DNA of 64,000 nt. It comes from Actinomycetes bacterium. GTDB taxonomy: Bacteria; Actinomycetota; Thermoleophilia; RBG-16-64-13. The position numbers were made by a program, and so were the translations under genes. Positions 40,921-50,471 of the stretch are shown piece after piece. Position 1 is the first letter of the stretch. Each line of letters begins with the position of its first letter. The notes below the pieces were generated by a model. It was given only the letters and a program-made list of their open reading frames with translations, did not search any database and was not told the DNA's origin. The stretch lies in NCBI GenBank assembly GCA_024637035.1, contig JAGXFW010000020.1, forward strand, positions 1-64,000, given 5' to 3'.

Positions 40921-43236
40921 CTATCCCATGATCCGCTTGAACAGGTTCTGCGCCGCCCCCTGGTACTTCTTCACCACCAATACCGAAGTGGGCGAGTAGC
41001 GGGCCACCTTCTCAGGTATCTCTCCGAACAGGACCTTTCTGAACAACGGCTCGATGGCGGCGCCTATGACCACGAGGTCGTAATCGCGCCCCGCCTTGGC
41101 GATCCCCCCGGCGATGCTCGTCGATTCGTAGAGGAGGGAGTCTTGCGCGACTCCCTCGTCGAGTCGGTCCAGAGTCTCCTCCACGCGCTTCAGGCCGGCT
41201 TGCCGTTCGCTCTCCGTGGCGTCAGGGCCTACCACATGCAGACCCGTCACCGGGAAGTCGAGTTCTTTCGCGATCGCGCTCACCATCTTGGCGGCGAGCT
41301 TCGCGTTCGGTCCGCCGGCCGAGGGCAGGAGACAGTTGCGCGGGATCTTGGCCCCGTCGGGCTTGAGCAGCATGACGTCGCAGGGCGCCAGTCTCACGAC
41401 ACGATCGGCGATCTCGCCGAGCATGCGGTCGCGGGTGTTCGTGTAGCCCTTCCAGCCCAGCACCACCAACCCCGCCCGATGTCGTTCCAGCGCCGCCAAG
41501 AGCCCGTCGGAGGCCGAGTGGGCCACGACGAAATCCGTCTGCAGTTCCACTCCCGCGCGCGCGGCCCAGGCCCGTGCCTTCGCCAGCAGGGGCTCGCGGT
41601 GATGGGCGAACCGGAGACCGTCGTGGATGGGCATCTGACGGGGCACCTCGACCACTGTCACGGCGACCAGACGCACGTCTCGCTGCCGAGCCACGGGATG
41701 CGCGAACGAGAGGAGGAGTTCGACCGTATCGGGGTTGTGGAGGGCCACCACGACGGCCGGTCTGCGCTCGGCCACCGCACTGGGCCGTCCGAGGAGCACC
41801 TGCGGCTCGAACGGCGCCGCTTTCTTCTGGAACACCGCATAGTAGAGGAGCAGCCCCACCGCGATCCATCCCGCCGTGACGAACCAGGCGAGAGGCGCGA
41901 ACTTGAACTGGTAGACAGCGAGGAACATGTTCAGCGCCAGCGCCAATATCGGAACGTACGGGTAGAACGGCATGCGGTAGAGCCGGCGGATCTCGGGGTA
42001 CTTGCGGCGCAACGCGATCACCGAGAGGTTGACCATAGAGAACGTGAGCAGGAACATGAGGCTTGCCGCGGAGCCCACGATCTCGAGGGGCAGGAGCAGG
42101 GCGATAGCCAGGAGGATGATCCCCGTGGCGAAGATGGCCACGCGAGGGGTGCGCCGCACGGGGTCGATCACTCCCATGCGCGCGGGTAACAACCTGTCGC
42201 GACCCATCGAGAAGGCCACGCGCGAGGCCGCCATCACGGTGGCGTTCAACGCCGACATGGTAGACAGTAGACCGCCGAACACGATGAGTGCGACCCCGAA
42301 CGCGGGCATGAAAGACTCAGCCGCCTTCACCATGGCGGTCTCCCCGTATCGTCCCAGGAACTGCCACGCGGGCTCGCCGCTCTCGGGCCTGATCGCGCCG
42401 AGGGCCACCACGAGGATCAGCAGGTACACGGTCACCGTGACGCCCAACGAGATGAAGGTTGCCCGCGGGATGTTCTTCTCCGGGTCCTTGATCTCCTCCG
42501 CCACCGTGGCGATCAGGTCGTAGCCCTCGAAGGCGATGAAGGTGAGCCCCATGGCGATGAAGACGCCGCCGAGCCCCTTGGGCAGGAAGGGCGTGAACCC
42601 TTCAGCCACTGCTTGGGGCTCCCCGAGCAGTCGCGAGAGTCCGAAGGCGATGAACACCGCGAGCACGGCCAGCTTGGTCATGGTGAGCAGGTTCTCGGCC
42701 TTCCCCGTGACCCCGGCGCCTCGCGCGTTCAGCCAGATGAAGGCCGCGGCGATGGCGACCGTCACCACGAGGACCGCGGCGCGATGGCTGGATAGCGCGA
42801 ACAGCGCTTCCGCCAGACCGGGGGTGTACTTCCCGAAGACCTCCCAGAAGTAGCTGGCGAAGCCGAGGGCGTACAGGCTGCACGCGACGGTGTAGGCGAA
42901 CCAAAGCATCCAGCCCGCGACGAAGCCCGCCGCTCCCGGGAACGCTTCGCGGACGAAGGAGTAGCCTCCGCCTGCTCTAGGCATCGCCGAGGCCAGTTCG
43001 GCGTAGGCGAACGCGGTGAGGAGCGTGACCACCCCGTTCAGAGCGAAGGCCATGATCGCCGCCGGCCCCGCTTCGCCCGCGGCGATGCCGGTGAGCACGA
43101 AGATGCCGGCGCCGATCATGGCGCCAACGCCGATCATGGTCGCCTCGAACAGGCCCAGGTCGCGCGCGAAGGTCACCTCCGCGCCGCTGATGCCCTGACC
43201 CGAACGCTTCTCGCCGTTCTGGCTTCTGCCTGTCAT
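40921..43236 (-). CDS. APC-family amino acid transporter with C-terminal USP domains
   Basis: About 771 residues. Residues 1-460 form a 12-TM amino acid/polyamine/organocation permease with the GVGAMIGAGIFVLTG start motif. The C-terminal 300 residues hold two universal-stress-protein-like domains (VVVALHNPDTVELLLSF...; ...DLVVIGAAIEPLFRKVLFGEIPEKV). USP-tailed APC transporters are known and their tail probably regulates uptake. ATG 43236 and GTG 43251 are both possible starts. The minus-strand downstream end adjoins the repeat before the selenoprotein. Confidence 0.88.
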   Translation of the reverse strand: MTGRSQNGEKRSGQGISGAEVTFARDLGLFEATMIGVGAMIGAGIFVLTGIAAGEAGPAAIMAFALNGVVTLLTAFAYAELASAMPRAGGGYSFVREAFPGAAGFVAGWMLWFAYTVACSLYALGFASYFWEVFGKYTPGLAEALFALSSHRAAVLVVTVAIAAAFIWLNARGAGVTGKAENLLTMTKLAVLAVFIAFGLSRLLGEPQAVAEGFTPFLPKGLGGVFIAMGLTFIAFEGYDLIATVAEEIKDPEKNIPRATFISLGVTVTVYLLILVVALGAIRPESGEPAWQFLGRYGETAMVKAAESFMPAFGVALIVFGGLLSTMSALNATVMAASRVAFSMGRDRLLPARMGVIDPVRRTPRVAIFATGIILLAIALLLPLEIVGSAASLMFLLTFSMVNLSVIALRRKYPEIRRLYRMPFYPYVPILALALNMFLAVYQFKFAPLAWFVTAGWIAVGLLLYYAVFQKKAAPFEPQVLLGRPSAVAERRPAVVVALHNPDTVELLLSFAHPVARQRDVRLVAVTVVEVPRQMPIHDGLRFAHHREPLLAKARAWAARAGVELQTDFVVAHSASDGLLAALERHRAGLVVLGWKGYTNTRDRMLGEIADRVVRLAPCDVMLLKPDGAKIPRNCLLPSAGGPNAKLAAKMVSAIAKELDFPVTGLHVVGPDATESERQAGLKRVEETLDRLDEGVAQDSLLYESTSIAGGIAKAGRDYDLVVIGAAIEPLFRKVLFGEIPEKVARYSPTSVLVVKKYQGAAQNLFKRIMG

Positions 43237-43275
43237 CCTGTGGTGAACCACCCTCGCGTCTGATCGGCAGAATCC

Positions 43276-43301
43276 GACCGGCCGGAGCAGCCCGGCCGGT
43301 C
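43276..43301. other. Intergenic 10-bp inverted repeat
   Basis: GACCGGCCGG / CCGGCCGGTC with a six-base loop, about 40 bases upstream of the transporter start. No T-run. Could be a leader hairpin or a protein site. The rest of 43237-43565 shows nothing I can name. Confidence 0.5.
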
Positions 43302-43565
43302 CCCGCTGATTCTAGGGAGGGGAGCCCGTTGATTCAAGGGCGCCCGGTGGCTGATGCACCCGGCGGATCGGCGGCCGAACCGAATACCGAGTCGGAGGCT
43401 ACCGACTGAGGTCGCGCCGTGCAGGGTATAACCAGGATCATAGTCAGAGGGCACTCTTGGCGTCCCACGTGGGTGCGCCGAAGTGTAGGCATGAGGCGCA
43501 CGCAGATGCGCGCGAGGGTCTCGGGTCGGCAGAGCCGGGCAGGGCCGGATATCGGAGTTGATCTC

Positions 43566-43922
43566 ATGGAAATTAAGCTAGTCACACGTGAGGAAGCGGA
43601 ACGGGCGTTCACGCGGGAATTGGCCGGTGACTCTGTCTGCTATGAAGGCGGGAAGAACGCCGTCATCACTGCGGTGAAGTTGCCCGAAGTGCCGAGCCAA
43701 GGTGGCGTCGCCGAGAAAGGGTTCCTCCCTCTCACCTACGTGTTCGCGCAGGGTGAGACAGTCCACACCTTCGAATCGGATGAGGGACCCGAGGTGGATG
43801 AAGCCAAAGCCTTCCTCCGCGCGACCTTGCCCGACTTCCGCGTCGACCAACGACTGAAGCTCTGGTTCGAAGACACCTGGGTCGCCGAGCAGTGCGGGTG
43901 CGGTTGCGGGTGCGACGAATAG
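43566..43922 (+). CDS. Small protein with C-terminal alternating Cys tail
   Basis: 118 residues; ATG 43566 with GGAG upstream. The main part is an acidic alpha/beta domain (ITAVKLPEVPSQGG, TFESDEGPEVDEAKAFL) and the last residues read EQCGCGCGCDE: four Cys alternating with Gly, a probable metal or cluster site. No family recognised; not clearly operonic with either neighbour. Confidence 0.6.
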   Translation: MEIKLVTREEAERAFTRELAGDSVCYEGGKNAVITAVKLPEVPSQGGVAEKGFLPLTYVFAQGETVHTFESDEGPEVDEAKAFLRATLPDFRVDQRLKLWFEDTWVAEQCGCGCGCDE

Positions 43923-44024
43923 GAGGAGCGCCAGCCGGCCGCGGGCCGCGTTGCCCTTGCCAACAGTTGAGCGAGTCGACGCGGGGAGCGTGCGTGTTCG
44001 TGGGCTCGCTCGGCGGCGGTGGTA

Positions 44025-44489
44025 TCAGAACAGGCTGAGCCCTCGAGCTACGGCCTCAGAGAGACCCCAGACAAGACCGAAGGCGATGGTCACGCCGATG
44101 GACACCCCCACGAACGCCCTGCGCCACCCCATGCCCAGCAGCCACGAGGCCGCCGTGCCGGAATAGGCACCGGTGCCGGGCAGCGGGATCGCTACGAAGA
44201 ACGCCAGCCCCAGCACCCCGTACTTCTCCACCAGCGGGTGTGCCTTGGAGCGGGCCGTCTCCAGCTTGCGGTGGAGCCAGCTGTCCTCAGGGATGTGCTG
44301 GTATACCCACGACAGGATGAAGTACGTGGGGAAGAAGACCAGGATGTTCGCGATCAGGATGAGGGGCAGGTAGGCGCGGTCCGCCTGCTGGATGGCCCAG
44401 GGGATGGCCCCCCGTAGCTCTATCCACGGAACCATCGAGACCACCACGTACTTCACGTACGGCGGTAGTCCCGCGAGCATATCGAGCAT
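44025..44489 (-). CDS. Putative small multidrug export (COG2426) membrane protein
   Basis: 154 residues with four to five TM helices and the family features MVPWIELRGAIPWAI near the start and IPLPGTGAYSGTAASWLLGM near residue 105. Function of the family is unproven. Complete length, ATG start. Confidence 0.82.
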   Translation of the reverse strand: MLDMLAGLPPYVKYVVVSMVPWIELRGAIPWAIQQADRAYLPLILIANILVFFPTYFILSWVYQHIPEDSWLHRKLETARSKAHPLVEKYGVLGLAFFVAIPLPGTGAYSGTAASWLLGMGWRRAFVGVSIGVTIAFGLVWGLSEAVARGLSLF

Positions 44490-44575
44490 CGTCGTAGTCT
44501 CCCGGTGGCTGTGGTCAGGTGGGGTCGTGAACCGGCGAAGCTGTGTGGCCTTGCCGGTGCGGGTCGGCGCACATA

Positions 44576-45541
44576 CTACTGCACTTCGGCGTGATCGGCC
44601 TCATTCCGCCGGTGCGGGTCGTGATGCGAGCTCACGGGGCCCCCATCGGCGCCGGCGGAAGGGCCCGGGTCGGGCGCTGGCAGGAAGGGCTGGTACATCA
44701 GGAGGGCATGGTTCTCGGCGACCAGGGCGTCTGTGACCAGGTTCTCCAGCGCGTCGAACTCACGGCGGCAGAGCACGTTGTGCCGCAGGTAGACCCCGGG
44801 GCCTCGCTGGGTGAAGCGGTGCTCCCCCTCGTACACCTCGTAGCGTCCGGGGAACGGCTCGGCGCATGTCCAACGGCCTTCCAGATGGGTGGACGTGACG
44901 CACAATCCCAGGCGCCAAGGGAAGAGGGTGAGGTTCTCGATCTGTAGGTCGAGAGCGGGCCAGGCGCAGGTGGCACCGCTGCCGAAGGGCTGCGTGCGGT
45001 CGGCGTCGGGAAACACGTCGTAGCTGTGCCGCCATCGCTCGGTCACGGCGAGAGGCGTGTGCAGTGTCATCCAGTACAGGAGGTTCGTGAGTTGGCAGAG
45101 ACCCCCGCCTGCCCCGGCGACGACCCGCCCGTGGTCGAGTACCATGCCGTCGAGGAATCCGCGCCGATATGTGGGCTTGCGCACCTGCCGCCAGAAGGAC
45201 AGCCGTTGGCCCGGCTCTATCACCAGACCGTCGAGTCTGGCCACCGCCAGCCGCAGGTTCACCACCTTGTTCTGCTGAAGTCTCAGGTCGAGCCCGGCGA
45301 GGGTGCGGATGAGAGGGGTAGTGTGCTGCGCGACCGTGTGCGGACAGCGCTCGGAGGAGCCGGCGCGTACGCGGAAGTCGACACCCGGGGTGCGCCACTG
45401 GAGCTCGCGCCGCGCTCGGCGGACGGAAGGGCCGAGGAGGAAGCGGGCGAGGGCAGACGGAGACCGCCGGCGGGCGAAGCGAGCGACGGCGACGCCAGCC
45501 TTGCCCCGGCCCCTCTGCTGTGCGCCTGCTCCGATCCTCAT
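44576..45541 (-). CDS. VanW-family protein
   Basis: 321 residues with the VanW core LVIEPGQRLSFWRQV, GGGLCQLTNLLYW and LTERWRHSYDVFPD. VanW-like proteins occur in some vancomycin-resistance clusters but are widespread with unknown function. ATG 45541 overlaps the stop of the FAD-reductase gene (ATGA), so the two are coupled. Confidence 0.82.
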   Translation of the reverse strand: MRIGAGAQQRGRGKAGVAVARFARRRSPSALARFLLGPSVRRARRELQWRTPGVDFRVRAGSSERCPHTVAQHTTPLIRTLAGLDLRLQQNKVVNLRLAVARLDGLVIEPGQRLSFWRQVRKPTYRRGFLDGMVLDHGRVVAGAGGGLCQLTNLLYWMTLHTPLAVTERWRHSYDVFPDADRTQPFGSGATCAWPALDLQIENLTLFPWRLGLCVTSTHLEGRWTCAEPFPGRYEVYEGEHRFTQRGPGVYLRHNVLCRREFDALENLVTDALVAENHALLMYQPFLPAPDPGPSAGADGGPVSSHHDPHRRNEADHAEVQ

Positions 45542-46881
45542 GTGCGAATAGTAGCTCCCACGGGGCGCGAAGCGGTCGCGGCGACCGCATCGCGCAGTTC
45601 GGCCGGTGGTTCTGGGAATGAGCCGTCCCCGAAGAAGAGCTGCCGGGCCGCGAACCTGAGGGGCAGCATGCGTAGCCCGAGGCACATCACTTCGATGAGC
45701 CTGGGGTCGTCGAGCCGGTCGTAGAGGCGCCGCATCGCCAGCCTGGAGACGAAGCGCGGGCGGAAGTTCCTGCCGTGGTAGGCGCAGAGCGACGAGGCTC
45801 GCCCGGGAGTGAGGTGGTCGACGATGAGCTGGGCGGCCAAGGCGGTGAGCCGCAGGCAGGGGTCGAGGCCGCCGGCAGTGAGGGGAGAAGGTGCCCCGGC
45901 CGCGTCGCCCACGAGGAGTCCCCGGGGTGACGAAAGTCGTGTGAGTATGCCGCCCACCGGGATCGCCCCGGCCCGGCGTTCCGAGGGATGAGCCCGATCC
46001 AGCTCGTTCCGCGAAGAGATCAGTCCTTCCCGTGCCAGCAGCTCTCCCGCCAGCTCCCGCACCCCGCGGAGGGCGCGGTCGGGTTCGAACCGGGACGGGT
46101 GGCCTCCCGTGCCCACGTGTAGTTCGTGGCCGTCGTGCGCCGCCCAGGCGATGTAGCCGGGAGCCAACTGCGGGTCGAGCATGACGTGCAACCGGGGCGG
46201 ACCTTGCACGTCGACTCCCCGGAACACCTCCTCCACGCCCACGATCCAGTCACGGTTGCGATCGAGATCGAGGTGGCGTGCGGCCGTCGAGAACGTGCCG
46301 TCGGCTCCCACGACGAATCGGGTACGAACGACGCGGTGAGCACCCTCGGGGTCCGTCAACTTCACGAGGGTCGAACTACGGAGGAACTCCAGTCCCTCGA
46401 GCCGGTGCCGCGGCGCCCATTCCGCCCCTGCCGTGCGCGCGCGACCCAGCTCGTGTTCGTACAGGGGGGCCATGCGGCCGATCCTGAACTCATCGCGCGG
46501 GCTGATGAGTCTCAGTGGCCTGCGCGCGGGAGAGTACAGGGTGACGTGACGAACGGCGGGCCCCAGACACTCGGGTGGCAAGTGGAAACTCCCGAGCGTT
46601 CGTCTCACGAAGATGCCGGTGGTGTGAACTCCCTGTCCGAGATCCATCTTGCGGTCCAACAGCAGCACGGCGAGCCCCGATTCGGCGAGGAGGCGGGCCA
46701 TGCGCAGGCCCGACAACCCCGCGCCTATGACTACCACGTCCTGCCTTTCCGTCAACGCGTCCTCGTTCCGATGGTGTGTCCCGCGACGTCCCTCGGTTGC
46801 GCCGACCTCGTGCCCCGCCCCGTCGACAGCGTTGCGCGCCACGCTCTCTCGAAGTTCTTTGTAATGCAAAGCGTAGTCCAT
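45538..46881 (-). CDS. FAD-dependent oxidoreductase, geranylgeranyl-reductase-like
   Basis: 447 residues: FAD-binding GAGLSGLRMARLLAESGL near residue 55, a VGADGTFSTAARHL block, and the second FAD contact GLLVGDAAGAPSPLTAGGL near 330. This is the pattern of the GGR/UbiH-like flavoprotein group that reduces or hydroxylates isoprenoid lipids. ATG 46881 with GGGAG upstream is the start. Coupled to the VanW-like gene. Confidence 0.82.
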   Translation of the reverse strand: MDYALHYKELRESVARNAVDGAGHEVGATEGRRGTHHRNEDALTERQDVVVIGAGLSGLRMARLLAESGLAVLLLDRKMDLGQGVHTTGIFVRRTLGSFHLPPECLGPAVRHVTLYSPARRPLRLISPRDEFRIGRMAPLYEHELGRARTAGAEWAPRHRLEGLEFLRSSTLVKLTDPEGAHRVVRTRFVVGADGTFSTAARHLDLDRNRDWIVGVEEVFRGVDVQGPPRLHVMLDPQLAPGYIAWAAHDGHELHVGTGGHPSRFEPDRALRGVRELAGELLAREGLISSRNELDRAHPSERRAGAIPVGGILTRLSSPRGLLVGDAAGAPSPLTAGGLDPCLRLTALAAQLIVDHLTPGRASSLCAYHGRNFRPRFVSRLAMRRLYDRLDDPRLIEVMCLGLRMLPLRFAARQLFFGDGSFPEPPAELRDAVAATASRPVGATIRT

Positions 46882-46994
46882 GACTTCTCCCTTTGCGTGT
46901 GTCTGGTGTGAGTGTGGCGGGCTGCCGGAGGCCCGCCGCGGCGGAGATCCAACGGATTCGGTATCTTGGTGCATCGGCCTTCCGGGCCGGTCTG

Positions 46995-47414
46995 CTAGTC
47001 CCTACGCACCGCGCTGATGATCGCTTCCATGTGAGCGAGGTATCTATCGAGTGCGTCGCGCCCCGACACCGTGAGGCGGTACTCCGTTTTCGGCGTGCGT
47101 CCCTCGAAGGACTTGTGACAGGTGACGTAGCCGCCTTCCTCCAACTTGCGGGCGTGTACGCTCAGGTTGCCGTCGGTGGCGTCGAGGAGCCGGCGGAGTT
47201 CCGTGAACGTGAGGGAGTCATTGACCGCGAGTGCGCTCACGATACCCAGCCGTATCCGTTCGTGGATGAGACGGTCGAGTTCTTGAGGGCCGCCGGCCGC
47301 GAGGCCGCCGAGCACTCGCTTCAAAGACCCCCGAAGCACGGGCGTGTTCGCATGAGCGTCGGCAGGTGTCGGGCCGGGCGCGTCCGCTTTCGTCCCTGCT
47401 CGCTGCCTAGCCAC
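46995..47414 (-). CDS. Winged-helix transcriptional regulator (DUF/ArsR-PadR-like)
   Basis: 139 residues with a winged helix: LIHERIRLGIVSALAVNDSLTFTELRRLL, then ATDGNLSVHARKLEEGGYV and the wing FEGRTPKTEYRLT. Such regulators are often encoded next to the membrane protein they control. GTG 47414 overlaps the end of the upstream membrane protein gene. Confidence 0.85.
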   Translation of the reverse strand: MARQRAGTKADAPGPTPADAHANTPVLRGSLKRVLGGLAAGGPQELDRLIHERIRLGIVSALAVNDSLTFTELRRLLDATDGNLSVHARKLEEGGYVTCHKSFEGRTPKTEYRLTVSGRDALDRYLAHMEAIISAVRRD

Positions 47415-48042
47415 CGTATCGTCTCGCGATGATGAGTCCGAAGACTACGTGGAGCCCACCGAAACCGATGGCCAGCAGAGGGTTCTGCCAACCTTCGGGA
47501 GCGAAGGCGGCCACGGCGCCGAGAGCCATGAAGCACCCGCCCATGACCGGCACCGGCCGTACCGAGAAGACCCCGGCGGAGACCACGCTCGCCCCGTAGA
47601 GCAGTAGCCATATGGGTGGCAGCAGTCCGTAGAGGTCGGCCTGTACCAGTGCCGCGGATATGATGGATCCGGCTACGAGCGGAGGAGAGAGAGCGAGCAC
47701 GAACTTGCGTCCGGGAGCGGCGTTCAGGGACGATCCCGCTCTGCGTGATTTGCGGAGCATCGCCGCGGTTCCGATAGCGGTCGCGACGAAGGCGGCGCTC
47801 GCCCATACCGCAAGCCACGCGCCCGGGCCGGCCTGAACGGAGGCCACGACTGCGGCAACGAGGCCGACGACACCCATCCCGACGCCGCCCCAGCCTGGCA
47901 CCGCGGTGAATGAGCCCGCCCGCGACATCGTGTGTCTGATGAAGCGAAGGTTGTCCATGGCGTGATCGTGAAGGGCCGTGGGTTCGGGCAACGAGTGCCG
48001 GGCCCCATCCGTCTGGGAGAGCGGTGTCGGAGGGATGCTCAT
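47407..48042 (-). CDS. Six-TM membrane protein, unknown, coupled to a regulator
   Basis: 211 residues with about six TM helices; an N-terminal LHDHAMDNLRFIRHTMSRAG segment precedes the first helix. This design with an adjacent ArsR-like regulator is common, but the function is not known. ATG 48042 lies at the predicted transcription start. Confidence 0.75.
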   Translation of the reverse strand: MSIPPTPLSQTDGARHSLPEPTALHDHAMDNLRFIRHTMSRAGSFTAVPGWGGVGMGVVGLVAAVVASVQAGPGAWLAVWASAAFVATAIGTAAMLRKSRRAGSSLNAAPGRKFVLALSPPLVAGSIISAALVQADLYGLLPPIWLLLYGASVVSAGVFSVRPVPVMGGCFMALGAVAAFAPEGWQNPLLAIGFGGLHVVFGLIIARRYGG

Positions 48043-48048
48043 GCCCGC

Positions 48049-48078
48049 ACCATAGTCGGTGCCTGCTACTCCTGTCAA
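48049..48078 (-). promoter_or_regulatory. Sigma70-type promoter, near-leaderless
   Basis: TTGACA (minus strand, 48078-48073), 18 bases, TATGGT (48054-48049). The predicted start point is at or next to the ATG at 48042. Confidence 0.6.
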
Positions 48079-48209
48079 GTACTTTGTCTTAAAGAGTCGC
48101 GGCGGTCGGTTTGGCTAGCGGGATGGGGCCCACCCCGGGTTGTAACCGGGTGGCATCGTCGTTCCCGGGTATCATGCTCGCGAGTGGGCAGCGAGGCCCG
48201 GGGAGAAAG

Positions 48210-49106
48210 ATGGCGTACAAGGTCGTCGACATATACAAGGACCTTCCGCGCACGAACTGCGGAGACTGTGGCAAGGGCGCCTGTTTCGCCTTCGCCACGG
48301 CGGTCTATCTTGAGGCCTTTCCGCTGGAACGGTGTCCGCATCTGGGAGAGGTTTCTCGCAGGGAGATGGAAGCCAGGCTTGATGGAAGCCGGGAGGCGGG
48401 GGCCGGCAGACGTCCGAGCTCGAGTGAGCAGGCCCTCCGCAGTCTGCTGGCGGCGTTGTCGGACGCCGACTTGGCTGAGTCAGCCGCCGCGAGCGGCGCC
48501 GAACACGTGCCCGGGAGCGCTCCCGGGGTCGAGGAGGCTGTGATCGTACGCTTCCTTGGCGCGATGTACCGTGTCACCAGGCTCGACGTGACTGCAGAGA
48601 CGGGCGACCCGCCATCGGTGTGGGTCAAGGTCCTTCTCTTGATCTATCTCACCCGGGCAACGGAGAGTGCCCGCGCGAGCGGCAGGGGAGCGGGCGCGCC
48701 CGAGCGGGCGCCCACCGCCGGGGCAGAGGGGGCCACGGCCGCCGCGTGGCTGGGCTACCGAGACCTGCCGAACACTTTGAGCAAGGCGCAGACGTTCGAA
48801 GCGTGCGTAGCCCGGATCGCCGAGCGCTTCGCCGATGCGGCTCCGGCGCTCGAGACGGCTGCCACCGCCATCGGCGGTCGCAGGGTCGATGCGGGGCCCG
48901 CGGATATCGGATACCGGATCGACGTCCTTCCGCGGGTGCCTATGCTCTTGCTCGTTTGGCACCCGGAAGAAGGTTTCCCCGCACACGGGTCGCTGCTCCT
49001 CGATCGGTCCGCTCTCGACTATCTCGATCAGGAGGCGTTGGTCTTCGCGGCCGAGGCGTTGGTGGGCCGATTGCTCGGAGAGGATCTGAGCGAACTCGTC
49101 GGTTGA
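48210..49106 (+). CDS. Fe-S (PF04060-type) and DUF3786-like protein
   Basis: 298 residues. N-terminal TNCGDCGKGACFAFATAV then RCPHL makes a four-Cys Fe-S site like that of the acetyl-CoA synthase/corrinoid-protein activators. The C-terminal DUF3786-like domain has WLGYRDLPNTLSKAQTFE and VPMLLLVWHPEEGFPA. ATG 48210 with GGGGAGAAAG upstream. DUF3786 proteins occur in anaerobes with corrinoid metabolism, in line with the methyltransferase operon. Confidence 0.8.
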   Translation: MAYKVVDIYKDLPRTNCGDCGKGACFAFATAVYLEAFPLERCPHLGEVSRREMEARLDGSREAGAGRRPSSSEQALRSLLAALSDADLAESAAASGAEHVPGSAPGVEEAVIVRFLGAMYRVTRLDVTAETGDPPSVWVKVLLLIYLTRATESARASGRGAGAPERAPTAGAEGATAAAWLGYRDLPNTLSKAQTFEACVARIAERFADAAPALETAATAIGGRRVDAGPADIGYRIDVLPRVPMLLLVWHPEEGFPAHGSLLLDRSALDYLDQEALVFAAEALVGRLLGEDLSELVG

Positions 49107-49349
49107 TCCCGGCCGCCGATCAGCGCCGGATGGTTGGCGGAAGTCCAGCCGTGTTCGGTGCCGGCTCGCTGCCCGAGCCTCGTTTGGGGCATCCGATCTT
49201 TGTCTGGCGCTGCCTTGGTTTCGCACGTCAGGTCCGACGGTATTTCTATCAATACCGGCGATGATGCCAACGAACGAGACCCGGTTTCTCCGGGGCCTCG
49301 ATCATAGCCGCCGGCACTACCTGGAATCTCCGAAAAGGGGTGCGTCAGA

Positions 49350-49778
49350 ATGTGGAAGAAGGTCGTTGTGTGGATCGTGGTGGCCGGTGCCGCTATAGGA
49401 CTTCTCATCCAACTGGTTCCCGCCGGTAGAGAGCATTCGAACCCGCCTGTCGCGAACGAACCGGTGTGGTTCGATGGCGCGACGCTCGAGCTTGCGAGGG
49501 GCGCATGCTTCGATTGCCATAGCAATCAGACCATCTGGCCTTGGTATTCGTTCGTCGCGCCGACTTCTTGGTTGTTGGCCCGTGATGTCTCCGAAGGAAG
49601 AGAGGAGTTGAACTTCTCCGATTGGCAGAGCGACGACCAAGCTCTCGCCGCGGCGGAGGCGCTCGAGGATGGCTCCATGCCGCCCTTGCAGTACGGGTTG
49701 ATGCACTCGGCGGCCCGCCTGTCTTCCGACGACACGGCCAAGCTGATCACTGGATTCCGCAACATGGCCGGCCAGTAG
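49350..49778 (+). CDS. Heme-binding-domain (PF14376-type) c-type cytochrome
   Basis: 142 residues: signal anchor, then ELARGACFDCHSNQTIWPWYSFVAP, a heme c CxxCH with the conserved Asn/Trp of the haem-binding family, and a C-terminal PPLQYGLMHSAARLS segment that supplies the second ligand. Extracytoplasmic. AAAAGGGG lies about 10 bases before the ATG. Confidence 0.85.
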   Translation: MWKKVVVWIVVAGAAIGLLIQLVPAGREHSNPPVANEPVWFDGATLELARGACFDCHSNQTIWPWYSFVAPTSWLLARDVSEGREELNFSDWQSDDQALAAAEALEDGSMPPLQYGLMHSAARLSSDDTAKLITGFRNMAGQ

Positions 49779-49923
49779 ACCGAGCCAGGGGGCAGCGCTG
49801 TCCGGGCAGCGCCGCGTGCGCGGCGTCCCCTCGATTCCGGCGCGAGCAGCCTTCCCGCCCGCCGCCGGCGTTCCTGGGGGCTGGCTACATCATCAACGAT
49901 CACCCGCCTGAAGGAGGCGTGTC

Positions 49924-50364
49924 GTGAAGACTCAGAACAAAGACATCGAAGAGGGGGAAGAGGACCGAGAGCACTGGCGTACCGGCGGGGGGCCACATCC
50001 TCGGTCGCCGGCGCTCCTTGCGGCGCTCATGGCGGTGTTGATCGCGACGGTTCTCGTCGTCGCGGGTTGTGCACAATCGGACGCGACACCTCCGGCGACG
50101 GACTCGGGGGGTGATGGCACCGTTCGGGTAGCCATGGTCGACATGGGGTTCGACCCAGAGACGGTCACCGTGCGAGTTGGCCAGTCGGTCACCTGGGTCA
50201 ACGAAGACTCGGTGAGCCACAACGCGGTGGCCGATGACGGGTCGTGGAAGACCGAGATCTTCGCCGATGGCGGCTCGGTCACCCTCACGTTCGACACCCC
50301 GGGGACCTATGCCTACAGGTGCACACCCCATCCTGCGATGAAGGGTACGGTGATCGTCGAGTGA
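49924..50364 (+). CDS. Lipoprotein cupredoxin (plastocyanin-like)
   Basis: 146 residues. A long N-terminal region, then lipobox VVAGC (Cys49), then a cupredoxin fold with the type-1 copper ligands His (DSVSHNAVA), Cys, His and Met (RCTPHPAMKG). GTG 49924 with AAGGAGG upstream. Extracytoplasmic electron carrier; may pair with the Rieske protein or the cytochromes. Confidence 0.9.
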   Translation: MKTQNKDIEEGEEDREHWRTGGGPHPRSPALLAALMAVLIATVLVVAGCAQSDATPPATDSGGDGTVRVAMVDMGFDPETVTVRVGQSVTWVNEDSVSHNAVADDGSWKTEIFADGGSVTLTFDTPGTYAYRCTPHPAMKGTVIVE

Positions 50365-50373
50365 CAGTTGCGT

Positions 50374-50409
50374 GCGCTCGGAGGCCCGCCGCGGCGGGCC
50401 TCCGAGCGC
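50374..50409 (+). terminator. Strong bidirectional hairpin
   Basis: 17-bp perfect inverted repeat (GCGCTCGGAGGCCCGCC / GGCGGGCCTCCGAGCGC) around a two-base centre, between the convergent cupredoxin and dehalogenase genes. Confidence 0.85.
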
Positions 50410-50471
50410 GCCGGCGCGCTCGATCGTCCCCGGCGCACGGGCCCTCGCGTGCGCGTTCGCCGCGGGCGCGC

